Assembly: GCA_947629545.1 (NCBI GenBank) | Contig: CANREE010000016.1 | Location: 1-41,435, forward strand | Origin: an uncultured Lachnospiraceae bacterium | GTDB lineage: Bacteria; Bacillota; Clostridia; Lachnospirales; Lachnospiraceae | DNA length: 41,435 bases | Direction: 5' to 3' | Part shown: piece after piece, positions 16,099-25,071 of the stretch | Layout: each line of letters opens with the position of its first letter | Position numbering within the stretch: the stretch's first letter is position 1 | Notes under the pieces: model-generated | What the model was told of the DNA's origin: nothing | Seen by the model: the letters and a program-made list of their open reading frames with translations, nothing else | Database searches by the model: none | Program-made: the position numbers and the translations under genes

Positions 16099-17486
16099 TT
16101 ATTCTCTGACGGATTTTCACATACGCCGATGAAAATGGGCGCGTACCCGCAGTATTGGTCCCGGATCACGAACAGGAACGGCCGGTCAAGGATCATTTCC
16201 GCTTTGTCCTGGGGCATTCCGGCTCCCGCGTACCCAAGATCCGTATAGGCGGCCGCCTCGACGCCGTCTTCGTTGATGCCGATGTGGGCCATCTGAACGG
16301 CGGAATCGATCCAGACCGGGTCGTCCGTCATCACCGCGAATTCCGCGTCGGGACCAAACGCCTTCTCCATGCCCAGGTCCGCAAGCATCTGGTTCAGCTC
16401 AAATTTGCTTCCGTAGGAGAATTTCGGCACTTTCCAGGTGATCTCCCCGTAAAGGCCGGTGGTGTCGTCGGTCTCCAAAACCCGGCGGAGCTTCTCCGGC
16501 GACTCCAAAAGTTCGCGGACATCCACGCCTTCGTCCGGCAGCACGAACTGGACCTGGCCGCTTTTGGTACCCAGACTGGCCGTCAGACAGCCCTCCCTGC
16601 GGAAAAATGTCCCGCTGCTTACCCGGTTCATGAAATCACATTTCACAAGGCTGCCGTCCGTCAGATGGAACCCATCCTCTTTCACAGCCTCTTTCGGGAA
16701 CTGATCGATCCATTCCGCGTAATAATAGACCGTGTTCATCATGTGCATCAGGATGTCATTCGTTTCAACAGACGGCCGGATCAGTCCGCCGGTGTGGTCC
16801 CGAACCCACTCTTCCATAGCGTCTTTCATGTTCTCCGTGTTCATCTCTCCGCAGAAGATATCCGCGTAAAGATCATCGGCGGCAGTCCGCAGGTACGCGT
16901 CCTTAATCGACAGGCTATTGTCGAACCAGACGGAATTGGCCATCTGAAATTTGTAGCTGTCCTCATCGCGGTAGAAGACCTTAAACTGCTTGCCGGCCCG
17001 CACGGCCAGCTCATCAGCGTCGTCCATCCGAAGTAGCGTTAGGATCTGCGCCTGCGTCGCTCCCTCCGCCCCCGCTGCGGCCAGAGACAGCGCATAGTAG
17101 AGGGAAAGCGGCGAATAGACTGTGTTCCCGGCTTCTTCTCTCAAAAGCGGGCTTGCGGTATCATAGGCGAAATACGCGAGCTTCTTGCAGAGATCCGCGT
17201 CGATATCTTGACGTTCCTGAAGCTCTGCTTCCCATTTTTCATCTTCATTTTTGTATTCTTTTACGGGGCAGACAGCCTCTGCAAGCTGTTTGACTTTGCT
17301 GCCTTTTGGAAGCGCGTCTGTGTCAGCAGCATTCGCGCCCGGAGTATTCTTCCGGTGGCGAATTTCGTTATTGCTTTCATTCTTTGCACAGGCAGTCAGG
17401 CTTGTACACGCCAGAGCCGCGGCCAGTAGGGCGGCTGCGGCGCGGCAAATCGTATCTCTGTTCTTATTTCTGATGATGTTTTTCAT
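16095..17486 (-). CDS. Serpin-family lipoprotein (protease inhibitor)
   Basis: 463 residues. The start at 17486 has GAGGAG upstream; a 17-codon longer frame has none. A signal peptide ends in LTAC (lipidated Cys), then a 50-residue charged linker, then a full serpin domain: NTVYSPLSLYYALSLAAAGA, NSVWFD, MMNTVYYYAEW, VPKFSYGSKFELNQML and DRPFLFVIRD. The hinge of the reactive loop is intact (INEDGVEAAAYT), as needed for an inhibitory serpin. The scissile bond probably falls in the small-residue stretch YAGAGMP, which suggests elastase-like targets. Held on the cell surface, it may protect against host or microbial proteases. Bacterial serpins are patchily distributed, so transfer is plausible. 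The next genes, on either side, are unrelated. Confidence 0.92.
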   Translation of the reverse strand: MKNIIRNKNRDTICRAAAALLAAALACTSLTACAKNESNNEIRHRKNTPGANAADTDALPKGSKVKQLAEAVCPVKEYKNEDEKWEAELQERQDIDADLCKKLAYFAYDTASPLLREEAGNTVYSPLSLYYALSLAAAGAEGATQAQILTLLRMDDADELAVRAGKQFKVFYRDEDSYKFQMANSVWFDNSLSIKDAYLRTAADDLYADIFCGEMNTENMKDAMEEWVRDHTGGLIRPSVETNDILMHMMNTVYYYAEWIDQFPKEAVKEDGFHLTDGSLVKCDFMNRVSSGTFFRREGCLTASLGTKSGQVQFVLPDEGVDVRELLESPEKLRRVLETDDTTGLYGEITWKVPKFSYGSKFELNQMLADLGMEKAFGPDAEFAVMTDDPVWIDSAVQMAHIGINEDGVEAAAYTDLGYAGAGMPQDKAEMILDRPFLFVIRDQYCGYAPIFIGVCENPSENN

Positions 17487-17616
17487 GTTGTTCTTCTCCT
17501 CTTCCAAAGTCAGAAGCTTTTCCGGCCAGTTCTCCAATCTTAGGTTTTATCTCCTGTTTCTTGTCCGGATATATACGTTACGTCCCGAAAAGGCAATTTT
17601 ATGGAAAAATAAAAAA

Positions 17617-18660
17617 TTACGCTCCGACGATGGTCCCGCCGTTCGGATGCAGCACCTGGCCGGTCATGTAGGAGGCGTCATCCGAGGCCAGAAAGACGTA
17701 GCACGGCGACACCTCGCAGGGCTGACCAGCCCGCTTCATCGGCACCTCGGAGGTCTTACGGCCGAAAGTTGTCACCTCTTCTGCTGAAAAGGAAGCAGGT
17801 ATTAACGGCGTCCAGATCGGTCCGGGAGCGACTCCGTTGACCCGGATGCCCTGATCGGCCAGGGACAGGGCCAGCGACCTGGTGAGCGCAACGATCGCGC
17901 CCTTTGTGGCGCTGTAATCGATCAGATCTTTATTCCCCTGATAGGCGGTGACGGACGTGGTGTTGATGATAGACGCCCCCTTTTTCATATGCGGCAGCGC
18001 CGCCTGGATCAGATAGAAAAATGAGATCACGTTGTTCTGAAACACGAAGTCCAGCTGTTCCGGCGAGATGTCCAGGATGCTGCGCTGGAGAAACTGGACT
18101 GCGTGGTTGTTCACAAGCACGTCGAGACGGCCGAATTCTTCCATAGTCCGGTCGACGCAGCTTTGGACAAAATCGCGGCTGCGCAGATCCCCACGAAGCA
18201 GCAGGCAGTTTCCGCCAAGCTCTTCGATCCGCGCCTTCGTCTCCTGCGCATCCGTTTCCTCGTCGTAGTAAACCAGAGCAACCGACGTGCCCTCCTTCAC
18301 GAAATCATAGGCCACAGCACGGCCGATACCGCTGTCTCCGCCGGTGATGAGGGAAACTTTTCCTTCAAGCTTTCGTCCGGTAGTTGATCGCTCGGATATG
18401 GGTCGCGGGTTCATAATATATTCGAAACCCGGCTGACGGCTCTGGTGCTGCGGCGGAAATGTATACTGTACGTTTTCGCAGAAGCGCTCGCTTCCGTAAT
18501 CGTTATCTGTCTGCTCTGTCTCAACGTCACCATTACCGTCAGACGTGGAATCGCCGGCAGCGCTGCCCACATCAGATACAGGTTCGACGCTGCCGACAGC
18601 AGGCGCTGCCGTGCAGTCTTTTTCTTCCCATCCGCGGATATAATCACTATCGCTTAACAA
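17617..18660 (-). CDS. SDR-family oxidoreductase (YhdF / general stress protein 39-like)
   Basis: About 347 residues. The C-terminal 250 are a classical short-chain dehydrogenase: TGGDSGIGRA cofactor loop, VNNHA, catalytic Ser and Tyr-x-x-x-Lys in TTSVTAY…IDYSATKG, and RVNGVAPGPIWTPLIP. The lead FPPQHQSRQPGFEYIMNPRP is shared with the YhdF/YdaD group of NAD(P)-dependent enzymes of unknown substrate. An acidic Ser/Asp/Glu-rich insertion of about 35 residues near the N-terminus (VGSVEPVSDVG…) is unusual. The start is TTG at 18660, ten bases after AGGAGG; the GTG at 18669 is too close. It lies behind the ftsH terminator. Confidence 0.88.
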   Translation of the reverse strand: MLSDSDYIRGWEEKDCTAAPAVGSVEPVSDVGSAAGDSTSDGNGDVETEQTDNDYGSERFCENVQYTFPPQHQSRQPGFEYIMNPRPISERSTTGRKLEGKVSLITGGDSGIGRAVAYDFVKEGTSVALVYYDEETDAQETKARIEELGGNCLLLRGDLRSRDFVQSCVDRTMEEFGRLDVLVNNHAVQFLQRSILDISPEQLDFVFQNNVISFFYLIQAALPHMKKGASIINTTSVTAYQGNKDLIDYSATKGAIVALTRSLALSLADQGIRVNGVAPGPIWTPLIPASFSAEEVTTFGRKTSEVPMKRAGQPCEVSPCYVFLASDDASYMTGQVLHPNGGTIVGA

Positions 18661-18705
18661 AGTTCGCACACCTCCTGTGATTTCGGTATGAGAACCATAA
18701 AGCCG

Positions 18706-18754
18706 AAAAAATCATGGTTCACACACCTTATGAAACCAAGGTATGTGAACCATG
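18706..18754 (-). terminator. Intrinsic terminator after ftsH
   Basis: 17-bp arms (18713-18729 and 18738-18754, one G-T wobble) with an 8-base loop, followed on the minus strand by ATTTTTT (18706-18712). The right half could also pair with another GAACCAT copy at about 18692, giving an alternative hairpin. Confidence 0.85.
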
Positions 18755-18815
18755 AAATGTCCGTGATTTGTCCGAACTCTTCTTACCCAAAATCCATGGA
18801 TTTACAAGCCGGACC

Positions 18816-20630
18816 TTAACCATTCAGAATCGCCATAAATTCATCCCCGGTGATCGTTTCATGCTCATAGAGATACATGGCCAGTTCATCCAGCTTTTCG
18901 CGGTTCTCCATCAGGATCCGGGCCGCCTTCTCATGCTGCTTTTTGACCAGCTCCACCACCTTACGGTCGATCTCGGCCTGTGTCTCGGCAGCGCAGATCA
19001 GGGAGGTGTCGCCGCCCAGATACTGTCCGTTTACGGTCTCCAGCGCCACCATGTCGAAATCACCGCTCATTCCGTACCGCGTGATCATGGCGCGGGCCAG
19101 CTTGGTCGCCTGCTCGATATCGTTGGCGGCCCCTGTCGTCACGGAGCTGAACACGATCTCTTCCGCCGCCCTGCCGCCTGTAAAGGTTGCGATCCGGTTC
19201 TCGATCTCCTCCTTGCTCATCAGGTAATGGTTGCCTTCCTCCACCTGCATGGTGTAGCCCAAAGCGCCTGAGGTTCTGGGAATGATCGTGATCTTCTGCA
19301 CCGGCGCGGAATTGGTCTGCATTGCCGCGACCAGGGCGTGGCCGATCTCATGATAAGACACGATCCGCTTCTCCTTGTCGGTCAGAATGGCGTTCTTCTT
19401 CTGATAACCGGCGATCACGACTTCAATGCTCTCTTCCAGATCCGACTGGGTGGCGAATTTCCGGCCGGAACGGACTGCCCGCAGCGCCGCCTCATTGACA
19501 ATATTGGCGAGCTCCGCGCCCGATGCGCCGGAAGCCATCCGCGCTACCTTTAAGAAATCTACATCGTCGGCAATCTTGACCTTTTTCGCATGTACCTTCA
19601 GGATCGCTTCACGGCCCTTTAAGTCCGGAAGTTCAACAGGGACACGGCGGTCGAAACGGCCAGGCCTGGTAAGCGCCGGATCCAGCGCCTCCGGACGGTT
19701 GGTCGCCGCCAGGATAATGACGCCGTTATTGCCCTCGAAGCCGTCCATCTCGGTAAGCAGCTGGTTAAGCGTCTGTTCACGCTCGTCGTTGCCGCCCACA
19801 TTGCCGCTGCTGCGCTTCTGGCCGATGGCATCGATCTCGTCGATGAAAACGATGCACGGAGCCTTTTCCTTGGCCTGCTTAAATAAGTCGCGGACCTTGG
19901 ACGCGCCCATGCCGACGAACATTTCCACGAATTCGGAACCGGACATGGAGAAGAACGGCACGTTTGCCTCGCCGGCTACCGCCTTGGCCAGCATGGTCTT
20001 GCCGGTACCGGGAGGGCCTACAAGCAGAAGCCCCTTGGGCATGGAAGCGCCGATCTCTTTGTATTTGTCCGGATTGTGCAGGTAATCGACGATCTCCTGA
20101 AGGCTTTCCTCCGCCTCGTCGACGCCCTCCACGTCGGAGAATTTAATGCCGTCGGAGGATTTTACATAGATTTTGGCGTTGCTCTTGCCCATGTTGAACA
20201 TCATGGAATTGGGCCCGCCGGCCTTGTCCATCATCTTCTTCGACAGAAACTGGCCGATGATGAAGAAAATCGCAATGGGCAGCACCCAGGACAGGATAAT
20301 GCTGAGAAGCGGCGACATTTCCTCAATGATCTCGCTGGAAAATACCGCTCCCGAAGCATGCAGCCGATTTACCAGATCCGGGTCGGAAATGGGCCCGGTC
20401 TTAAAGATCTGGGTTTCTTCCTTGTCTGTAAACAGGATCTGGTTGCTCTGGATCTCCACCCGCCCGATGTTCTTCTCTTCCGTCATGGTCATGAAGGTAC
20501 CGTAATCCACCTCCCGGATCTGCCGTCTGGCAGCCCAGGGCATGACGATTAAGTTAATGAGCATCAGGATCAGCATAACGATGCCGTAATAATACAGCAA
20601 TGGTTTTTGCGGACGTTTCACTTCGTTCAT
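18816..20630 (-). CDS. ftsH: ATP-dependent zinc metalloprotease FtsH
   Basis: 604 residues. Two membrane segments (about 12-32 and 107-128) flank an outer loop. The AAA+ domain has Walker A GPPGTGKT, Walker [11 protein letters not shown] and the SRH region [20 protein letters not shown]. The M41 protease domain has the zinc motif HEIGH (HExxH) and a distal Asp in [11 protein letters not shown]. It degrades misfolded membrane and regulatory proteins as a hexamer. Family length is usual, with a short C-terminal tail. GGGGGAA precedes the ATG. The 5' leader holds a long imperfect hairpin (20688-20727). Confidence 0.96.
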   Translation of the reverse strand: MNEVKRPQKPLLYYYGIVMLILMLINLIVMPWAARRQIREVDYGTFMTMTEEKNIGRVEIQSNQILFTDKEETQIFKTGPISDPDLVNRLHASGAVFSSEIIEEMSPLLSIILSWVLPIAIFFIIGQFLSKKMMDKAGGPNSMMFNMGKSNAKIYVKSSDGIKFSDVEGVDEAEESLQEIVDYLHNPDKYKEIGASMPKGLLLVGPPGTGKTMLAKAVAGEANVPFFSMSGSEFVEMFVGMGASKVRDLFKQAKEKAPCIVFIDEIDAIGQKRSSGNVGGNDEREQTLNQLLTEMDGFEGNNGVIILAATNRPEALDPALTRPGRFDRRVPVELPDLKGREAILKVHAKKVKIADDVDFLKVARMASGASGAELANIVNEAALRAVRSGRKFATQSDLEESIEVVIAGYQKKNAILTDKEKRIVSYHEIGHALVAAMQTNSAPVQKITIIPRTSGALGYTMQVEEGNHYLMSKEEIENRIATFTGGRAAEEIVFSSVTTGAANDIEQATKLARAMITRYGMSGDFDMVALETVNGQYLGGDTSLICAAETQAEIDRKVVELVKKQHEKAARILMENREKLDELAMYLYEHETITGDEFMAILNG

Positions 20631-20687
20631 AACAAAATTCCCCCTTTTTGCGTAATTTGAAGCTTTGTCCTTTTTGTATCTCTTTCT

Positions 20688-20727
20688 GCCTCCGGCGCGT
20701 CCCGGATATATCGGGTACGCCAGAGGC
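20688..20727 (-). other. Imperfect GC-rich hairpin in the ftsH leader
   Basis: GCCTCTGGCGT pairs with ACGCGCCGGAGGC around a CCCG-ATATAT-CGGG tip, with small bulges. No T-run follows on the minus strand, so it is not a standard terminator. It lies about 60 bases upstream of the ftsH start and could affect mRNA stability or separate ftsH from the MFS gene. Confidence 0.45.
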
Positions 20728-20737
20728 GGAAGTTGCT

Positions 20738-20779
20738 TTACATCAGTATAAGAGTGTCAGTGACGCTCTGCTCGTATTT
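20738..20779 (-). repeat. Dispersed hairpin repeat, copy C
   Basis: Read on the minus strand: AAAATACGAGCAGAGCGTC followed by ACTGACACTC, then a degenerate GATG-TAAA end. GAGCGTCA/TGACACTC form the stem. It starts right at the MFS stop codon. Same family as 27301-27345, 32595-32722, 34701-34900 and 38021-38070. Confidence 0.6.
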
Positions 20780-22078
20780 TCAGTTATCCGACGGTTCTAT
20801 AAAATGATACCGTCCCAGGACCCGACCGAATACAAGACAAATAACGACGCTGCCGATACAGAGCAGAAACATCGTCATCGCCGCGCCGGAGCCTTTGCCG
20901 GTGCCGAACATCGCCGCGAAAAGTCCCTGCGGATCCACAGCCGACATAAACGGTTCGCAGACTTTATCCACCAGAAATCCTCCGAGGAAAAGGCCGACAG
21001 GGATCGTGAAAAACTGCAGCGTGTTCCGGCAGGAATAGACTCTCCCCTGCATCTGCGGCGGGATCGTACTGCGCAGGATCATATCAAGATTGGCGTCCAT
21101 AAACGGAACCGGGAACCATCCGATCACCTGGGCGACACACCAGAGCGCGGGCGTGCGCGCAAAGGCCAGCAGAAATGTCTCCGCGCCCAGGGAGAATATC
21201 ATGGTCAACCAGATTACGCGGATCCGGTTCTTCGGCGCCGGAAGCGCCGTCACCACAAGACTTCCGAGAAGCATCGCGATCCCCGCGCAGGAGGTGACGA
21301 TCCCCAGGACCGTCTCGCCACCCCGCGGATTGGACAGCACGTAAGGCGGCAGCACCGCGTCGAATACGGACGCGGACAGATTCACGCCTGCCATGAAAAG
21401 GATCAGCGCCAGAATCAGGCCGTGGCCGCGCAGATACAGAAGGCCGGCTTTCGCGGAAGTCCACAGGGATTCCGGAGCGGCCGCCGTACGCGCATTCACA
21501 TCCGGAATCCGCACAAACAGCAAAAGCGCCAGAAACGCCGCCGCGAACGTCCCCAGATCGATATAGATCACGCCTGCCATCCCCACAAACGCGAACATGG
21601 TCGTCGCGAGAACCGGATGCAGGATCGTCACCAGGGAATTGGAAAAAGATCTCAGTCCGCTGACCTTCTGGTAATGCTTCTTCGGCGTGATCAGCGTCAT
21701 GGCCACGTCGCCGGCTGGCTGCTGGACCGTGTTCATCAGGCCGTTTACCGCGTTCAGGATATACATATGAACGGGCCGCAGTGAATCTGTCTTCAGCAGC
21801 ACCAGCACTGCCGCGGAACAGCAGGCCGCGAAGGTATCGCAGCACAGCATGACCTTCTTCTTGTCCCACCGGTCGCTTAACGCGCCCGCGAAGATACTCA
21901 TCAGCACATACGGCGCGTAGGAACAGATGGACAATGCTGCCGTCTTAAGCGCCGATCCGGTCTTCTCATAAAGCCACAGCGTCAGCGCAAAATTCGTCAT
22001 TGCGCTGCCAAGCTGGGACAGCGACTGGGTACTCCACAGGATCAGAAATGTTTTCAGCTCTTTTATTAAATTTTTCAT
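20780..22078 (-). CDS. MFS transporter (enterobactin/macrolide-exporter-like)
   Basis: A 432-residue integral membrane protein with about 12 hydrophobic segments. It has the MFS loop motif GALSDRWDKKKVMLCCD after segment 2 and a matching long central loop (FVRIPDVNARTAA…SLWTSAKAGL). The general shape matches MFS exporters of the MdfA/MefA/EntS-like type common in Firmicutes. The substrate is not predictable. AAGGAG lies nine bases upstream of the ATG. The 5' leader between it and the YcxB-like gene is about 200 bp and contains a pseudoknot-capable structure, so regulation by RNA structure is possible. ftsH follows 150 bp downstream. Confidence 0.85.
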   Translation of the reverse strand: MKNLIKELKTFLILWSTQSLSQLGSAMTNFALTLWLYEKTGSALKTAALSICSYAPYVLMSIFAGALSDRWDKKKVMLCCDTFAACCSAAVLVLLKTDSLRPVHMYILNAVNGLMNTVQQPAGDVAMTLITPKKHYQKVSGLRSFSNSLVTILHPVLATTMFAFVGMAGVIYIDLGTFAAAFLALLLFVRIPDVNARTAAAPESLWTSAKAGLLYLRGHGLILALILFMAGVNLSASVFDAVLPPYVLSNPRGGETVLGIVTSCAGIAMLLGSLVVTALPAPKNRIRVIWLTMIFSLGAETFLLAFARTPALWCVAQVIGWFPVPFMDANLDMILRSTIPPQMQGRVYSCRNTLQFFTIPVGLFLGGFLVDKVCEPFMSAVDPQGLFAAMFGTGKGSGAAMTMFLLCIGSVVICLVFGRVLGRYHFIEPSDN

Positions 22079-22111
22079 TTTACTTTGCTCCTTTGATTAT
22101 GTTGATATGCA

Positions 22112-22246
22112 GCAAAGAGCGCCGGGCGGCGCGCTTTCTGCGCTTGCCATCAGTATTTCAAACATGAATCAAGTCGCAAAGTCTGAGGACTATTGCCTGC
22201 GGTCAGGCACTTTCCTCCCCACGCATCGTCCTCAAACCCTGCGTGG
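22112..22246 (-). ncRNA. Structured leader RNA candidate upstream of the MFS gene
   Basis: On the minus strand: stem P1 CCACGCA (22240-22246) with TGCGTGG (22219-22225). Inside its loop GTTTGAGGAC (22228-22237) can pair with GTCCTCAGAC (22181-22190) beyond P1, giving a pseudoknot. TGCCTG/CAGGCA (22194-22209) is an embedded hairpin. A further 12-bp hairpin (22112-22141, loop GCCC) follows just before the MFS ribosome site. One long-stem pair is G-U only on the minus strand, which supports minus-strand RNA. No known riboswitch consensus was recognised. Confidence 0.5.
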
Positions 22247-22284
22247 AGCGGATGCATTGATCAGTCGCATCGATAACCTCCCGG

Positions 22285-22821
22285 TCATTTCACCTGCTGA
22301 ATCTGCTTACCGGTCGTTTCCTCCAGAAAATGGCGAAATTCTTCGACTGTTCCGCCTTTCAGCGTATTCTTGTCATAAATCTGCGCGTGGTTTGCGCCAA
22401 ATCCCAGCACAAAATACCGGGGCATCTCTGCAATCACGCTGATATGATCATAGCTGAACCGGGACGACCCCAGTTCTGTGTCTGAGGTATATCCCTCCGG
22501 CATAAATGTCACAACCGATTTCGTTGTCCCCGGAGGAAGACGCTTTACGCCAAGCGCTCCGTTCAGCTGATCTTCAAAGAGAAGGGCAAGCACAATGAGC
22601 AAAACAGCAAACCAGGTAATGCCTGTCCTGAAGTCGAATACAAATCCCCCATCTTCGGGTAACAGGCTGAGCAGGATTCCGAGAACGGCCGCTATGATAC
22701 CGAAAATCCGAACGCGGCTGTTCCTTTTCCGGCGGACGGTTTTTCTCAGTGCCCTTGCCATCGCGGTCATAGCCCGCCGGTCATAAACCGTCTCAAAGGT
22801 AAAGCTTACATCTGCTTCCAT
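22285..22821 (-). CDS. YcxB-like membrane protein
   Basis: 178 residues. A short N-terminal strand segment (VSFTFETVYD) is followed by a basic stretch, two membrane segments (about 38-55 and 68-83), and a soluble C-terminal domain with SSRFSYDHISVIAEMPRYFVL and a FR-x-FLEE end. This layout is that of the YcxB family, whose function is unknown. It starts 29 bp after hisB, so it may be carried on the his transcript. The ribosome site AGGAGG is 12 bases upstream, a little far. Confidence 0.75.
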   Translation of the reverse strand: MEADVSFTFETVYDRRAMTAMARALRKTVRRKRNSRVRIFGIIAAVLGILLSLLPEDGGFVFDFRTGITWFAVLLIVLALLFEDQLNGALGVKRLPPGTTKSVVTFMPEGYTSDTELGSSRFSYDHISVIAEMPRYFVLGFGANHAQIYDKNTLKGGTVEEFRHFLEETTGKQIQQVK

Positions 22822-22850
22822 GATTCGCCATCGCCTCCTTCAGTAAAAAA

Positions 22851-23441
22851 TCAGGCCAGCGTCCCCTTCGTCGACAGCACACCGGCAATCCGCGGGTCTG
22901 TCTGTGTCGCCTCATCCAGCGCCTTGGCAAACGCCTTAAAGGCCGCCTCGATGATGTGATGGTTATTGTAACCGGAAATCTGTTTCAGATGCAGATTCAT
23001 CTCCGCCGCGTAAGAAACCGCGTAGAAGAACTCCCGCACCATCTCGGTCTCAAGCTCGCCGACTTTCTCACGATCCAGGTTCAGATCACAGGCCAGATAG
23101 GGCCGCCCGCTTAAGTCCAGCGCGCACAGAACGAGAGCGTCATCCATCGGAAGAATCTTCGTACCGAAACGGACGATTCCTTTCTTGTCGCCGACTGCCT
23201 CGCGGATGGCCTTCCCGAGAACGATCCCGGTATCTTCCACCGTGTGATGCGTGTCGACATGCAGATCGCCGTCTGCCCGGACAATCAGGTCGAAGAGACC
23301 ATGGCGAGCGAAGCCGTCCAGCATATGGTCGAAGAGCCCGATGCCGGTGTGGATGTCAGACCGGCCGGTTCCGTCCAGATTAAGCGATATGGTTATCTTT
23401 GTTTCCTTTGTGTTTCGTTCGATCGTCGCTGTGCGCGGCAT
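22851..23441 (-). CDS. hisB: HisB, imidazoleglycerol-phosphate dehydratase
   Basis: A 196-residue monofunctional dehydratase. The metal-binding repeats are present: GLFDHMLDGFARHG, DTHHTVEDTGI, RPYLACDL, EFFYAVSYAAEMNLH and SGYNNHHIIEAAFKA. It catalyses the sixth step of histidine synthesis. The ATG at 23441 has AGGAGG six bases upstream; two earlier possible starts lie over that site. About 205 bp separate it from hisD; I see no gene or clear site in that gap. Confidence 0.95.
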   Translation of the reverse strand: MPRTATIERNTKETKITISLNLDGTGRSDIHTGIGLFDHMLDGFARHGLFDLIVRADGDLHVDTHHTVEDTGIVLGKAIREAVGDKKGIVRFGTKILPMDDALVLCALDLSGRPYLACDLNLDREKVGELETEMVREFFYAVSYAAEMNLHLKQISGYNNHHIIEAAFKAFAKALDEATQTDPRIAGVLSTKGTLA

Positions 23442-23646
23442 ATCCATCCTCCTTTTCACTCGCAATATTCATATTTCTCTCAGACCGCGCTCTGCATACT
23501 GCGCGTTTTCATTCTCTCTGGATTTTTGTCATACGACTTTCAGCCGATTATACGCATGCAGTCAAATCGTTCTGCTCACTTATTTTCCATCTGACATTCC
23601 TACCTCTATTGCTACATTATTTGAAAACCCGGTATTTCAGCACAGA

Positions 23647-24951
23647 TTAATCCTTCATTGTATCTTCAAACCGCACCCGGATCGAGTTGGCGTGGGCCGT
23701 CAGGTGCTCTGCTTCCGCAAATGTAATAATATCCTTGCTCACCGGCTCAAGCGCCTCCCGGGAGTAATAGATCACGCTGGATTTCTTGACGAAGTCGTCC
23801 ACGCCCAGCGGCGAGAAAAACTTGGCCGTCCCGTTGGTCGGCAGTACATGGTTCGGTCCCGCGAAGTAGTCTCCCAGCGGTTCGGAGCTGTATTCCCCGA
23901 GGAAAATGGCGCCGGCGTTGCGGATCTTCGTCATGATCTCGAACGGGTTCGCGGTCACAATCTCCAGATGTTCCGGCGCGATCTCGTTGACCACGCCGAT
24001 CGCTTCTTCCATATTTTCAGCCACCAGGATATATCCGAAATTCTGAAGCGATTTCTCCAGAATCTCCTTTCTGGACAATGTCTGCACAAATGCATCCGCC
24101 TGGGCGGAGACCTCCTCTGCCAGCTTCCGGCTCGTAGTCACCAAAATCGCGCTGGCCAGCTCATCGTGCTCCGCCTGGGACAGGAGATCCGCAGCCACCC
24201 AGCGGGGACTGGCGGTCTCGTCGGCCAGCACAAGGATCTCGCTGGGACCGGCGATGCTGTCGATGCTCACATGGCCGTATACCGCTTTTTTCGCCAGCGC
24301 CACAAAGATATTGCCGGGGCCGACGATCTTATTGACTCGCGGGATTGACTCCGTTCCAAAGGCCAGAGCCGCGATGGCCTGGGCGCCGCCCACCTTGTAG
24401 ACTTCCGTCGCGCCGGCCAGATGGGCTGCGGTCAGCGTCACCGGATTTACTTTGCCGTCGCGTCCGGGCGGCGTCACCATGACAATGCGGTCCACCCCCG
24501 CGACCTCCGCCGGAACGATATTCATCAGGACCGACGACGGATAGGCCGCCTTGCCGCCGGGCACATAGACGCCGACGCTCTGAAGCGCCGTAAACTTCTG
24601 GCCCAGGATGGTTCCGTCGGGCTTCGCGTCAAACCAGCTGTGGCGCACCTGCATCTGGTGGTAATCGCGGATATTCTTCATAGACCGTTTCATGACCGCC
24701 AGAAGTTCCGGCTCCACCAGTGCCTCCGCTTCTGCGATCTCCTCATCCGTCACGCGGATCGTCTCCGCAGTCAGCTCGGCACCGTCAAATTTCTTTGTAT
24801 AGGCGAAAACCGCCTCGTCCCGTTTTTCCTTCACGGTATCTACGATCTCCTGGACTGTCGCCGCATATTCGCCGTAATTATTCGGATCCCGCTTCAAAAG
24901 ATTCGACAGGATATTCTTTCTGGTCGTCTCATCCAATGTTATAATACGCAT
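23647..24951 (-). CDS. hisD: HisD, histidinol dehydrogenase
   Basis: 434 residues, the normal length. Family blocks are VGVYVPGGKAAYPSSVLMN, VGGAQAIAALAFGT, VGPGNIFVALAKK, IDSIAGPSEILVLAD, the zinc/catalytic region LLSQAEHDE, NEIAPEHLE and GPNHVLPT. It oxidises histidinol to histidine in two NAD+-dependent steps. AAGGAG stands before the ATG. It follows hisG by about 120 bp, with no other signal in the gap. Confidence 0.97.
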   Translation of the reverse strand: MRIITLDETTRKNILSNLLKRDPNNYGEYAATVQEIVDTVKEKRDEAVFAYTKKFDGAELTAETIRVTDEEIAEAEALVEPELLAVMKRSMKNIRDYHQMQVRHSWFDAKPDGTILGQKFTALQSVGVYVPGGKAAYPSSVLMNIVPAEVAGVDRIVMVTPPGRDGKVNPVTLTAAHLAGATEVYKVGGAQAIAALAFGTESIPRVNKIVGPGNIFVALAKKAVYGHVSIDSIAGPSEILVLADETASPRWVAADLLSQAEHDELASAILVTTSRKLAEEVSAQADAFVQTLSRKEILEKSLQNFGYILVAENMEEAIGVVNEIAPEHLEIVTANPFEIMTKIRNAGAIFLGEYSSEPLGDYFAGPNHVLPTNGTAKFFSPLGVDDFVKKSSVIYYSREALEPVSKDIITFAEAEHLTAHANSIRVRFEDTMKD

Positions 24952-25071
24952 ATCATTCTCCTTATATCAGGTCGAAATTTTTCTCGGTATCTGTTGTTGC
25001 GGTGCTTCCTTCTGTTTTTCACGGAAATCGGCCCTTCCGCTTTCCTGCGTTTCTGCGTAAAACCAGCCGCT

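Noticed and set aside
20648-21784. Long plus-strand open frame (378 codons)
   Set aside because: It lies opposite the MFS gene with a low-complexity basic composition, so it is a shadow.
22205-22220. GGGGAGGAAAGTGC, like the start of RNase P RNA region CR-I
   Set aside because: The following GGGCU block, the rest of the 350-400-nt RNA and the second conserved half are absent; the gap is only about 200 bp.
22219-22246. ACGCAGGG resembling a c-di-GMP-I riboswitch
   Set aside because: The GGCAAACC block and the second domain of that class are missing, and the pairing pattern is different.
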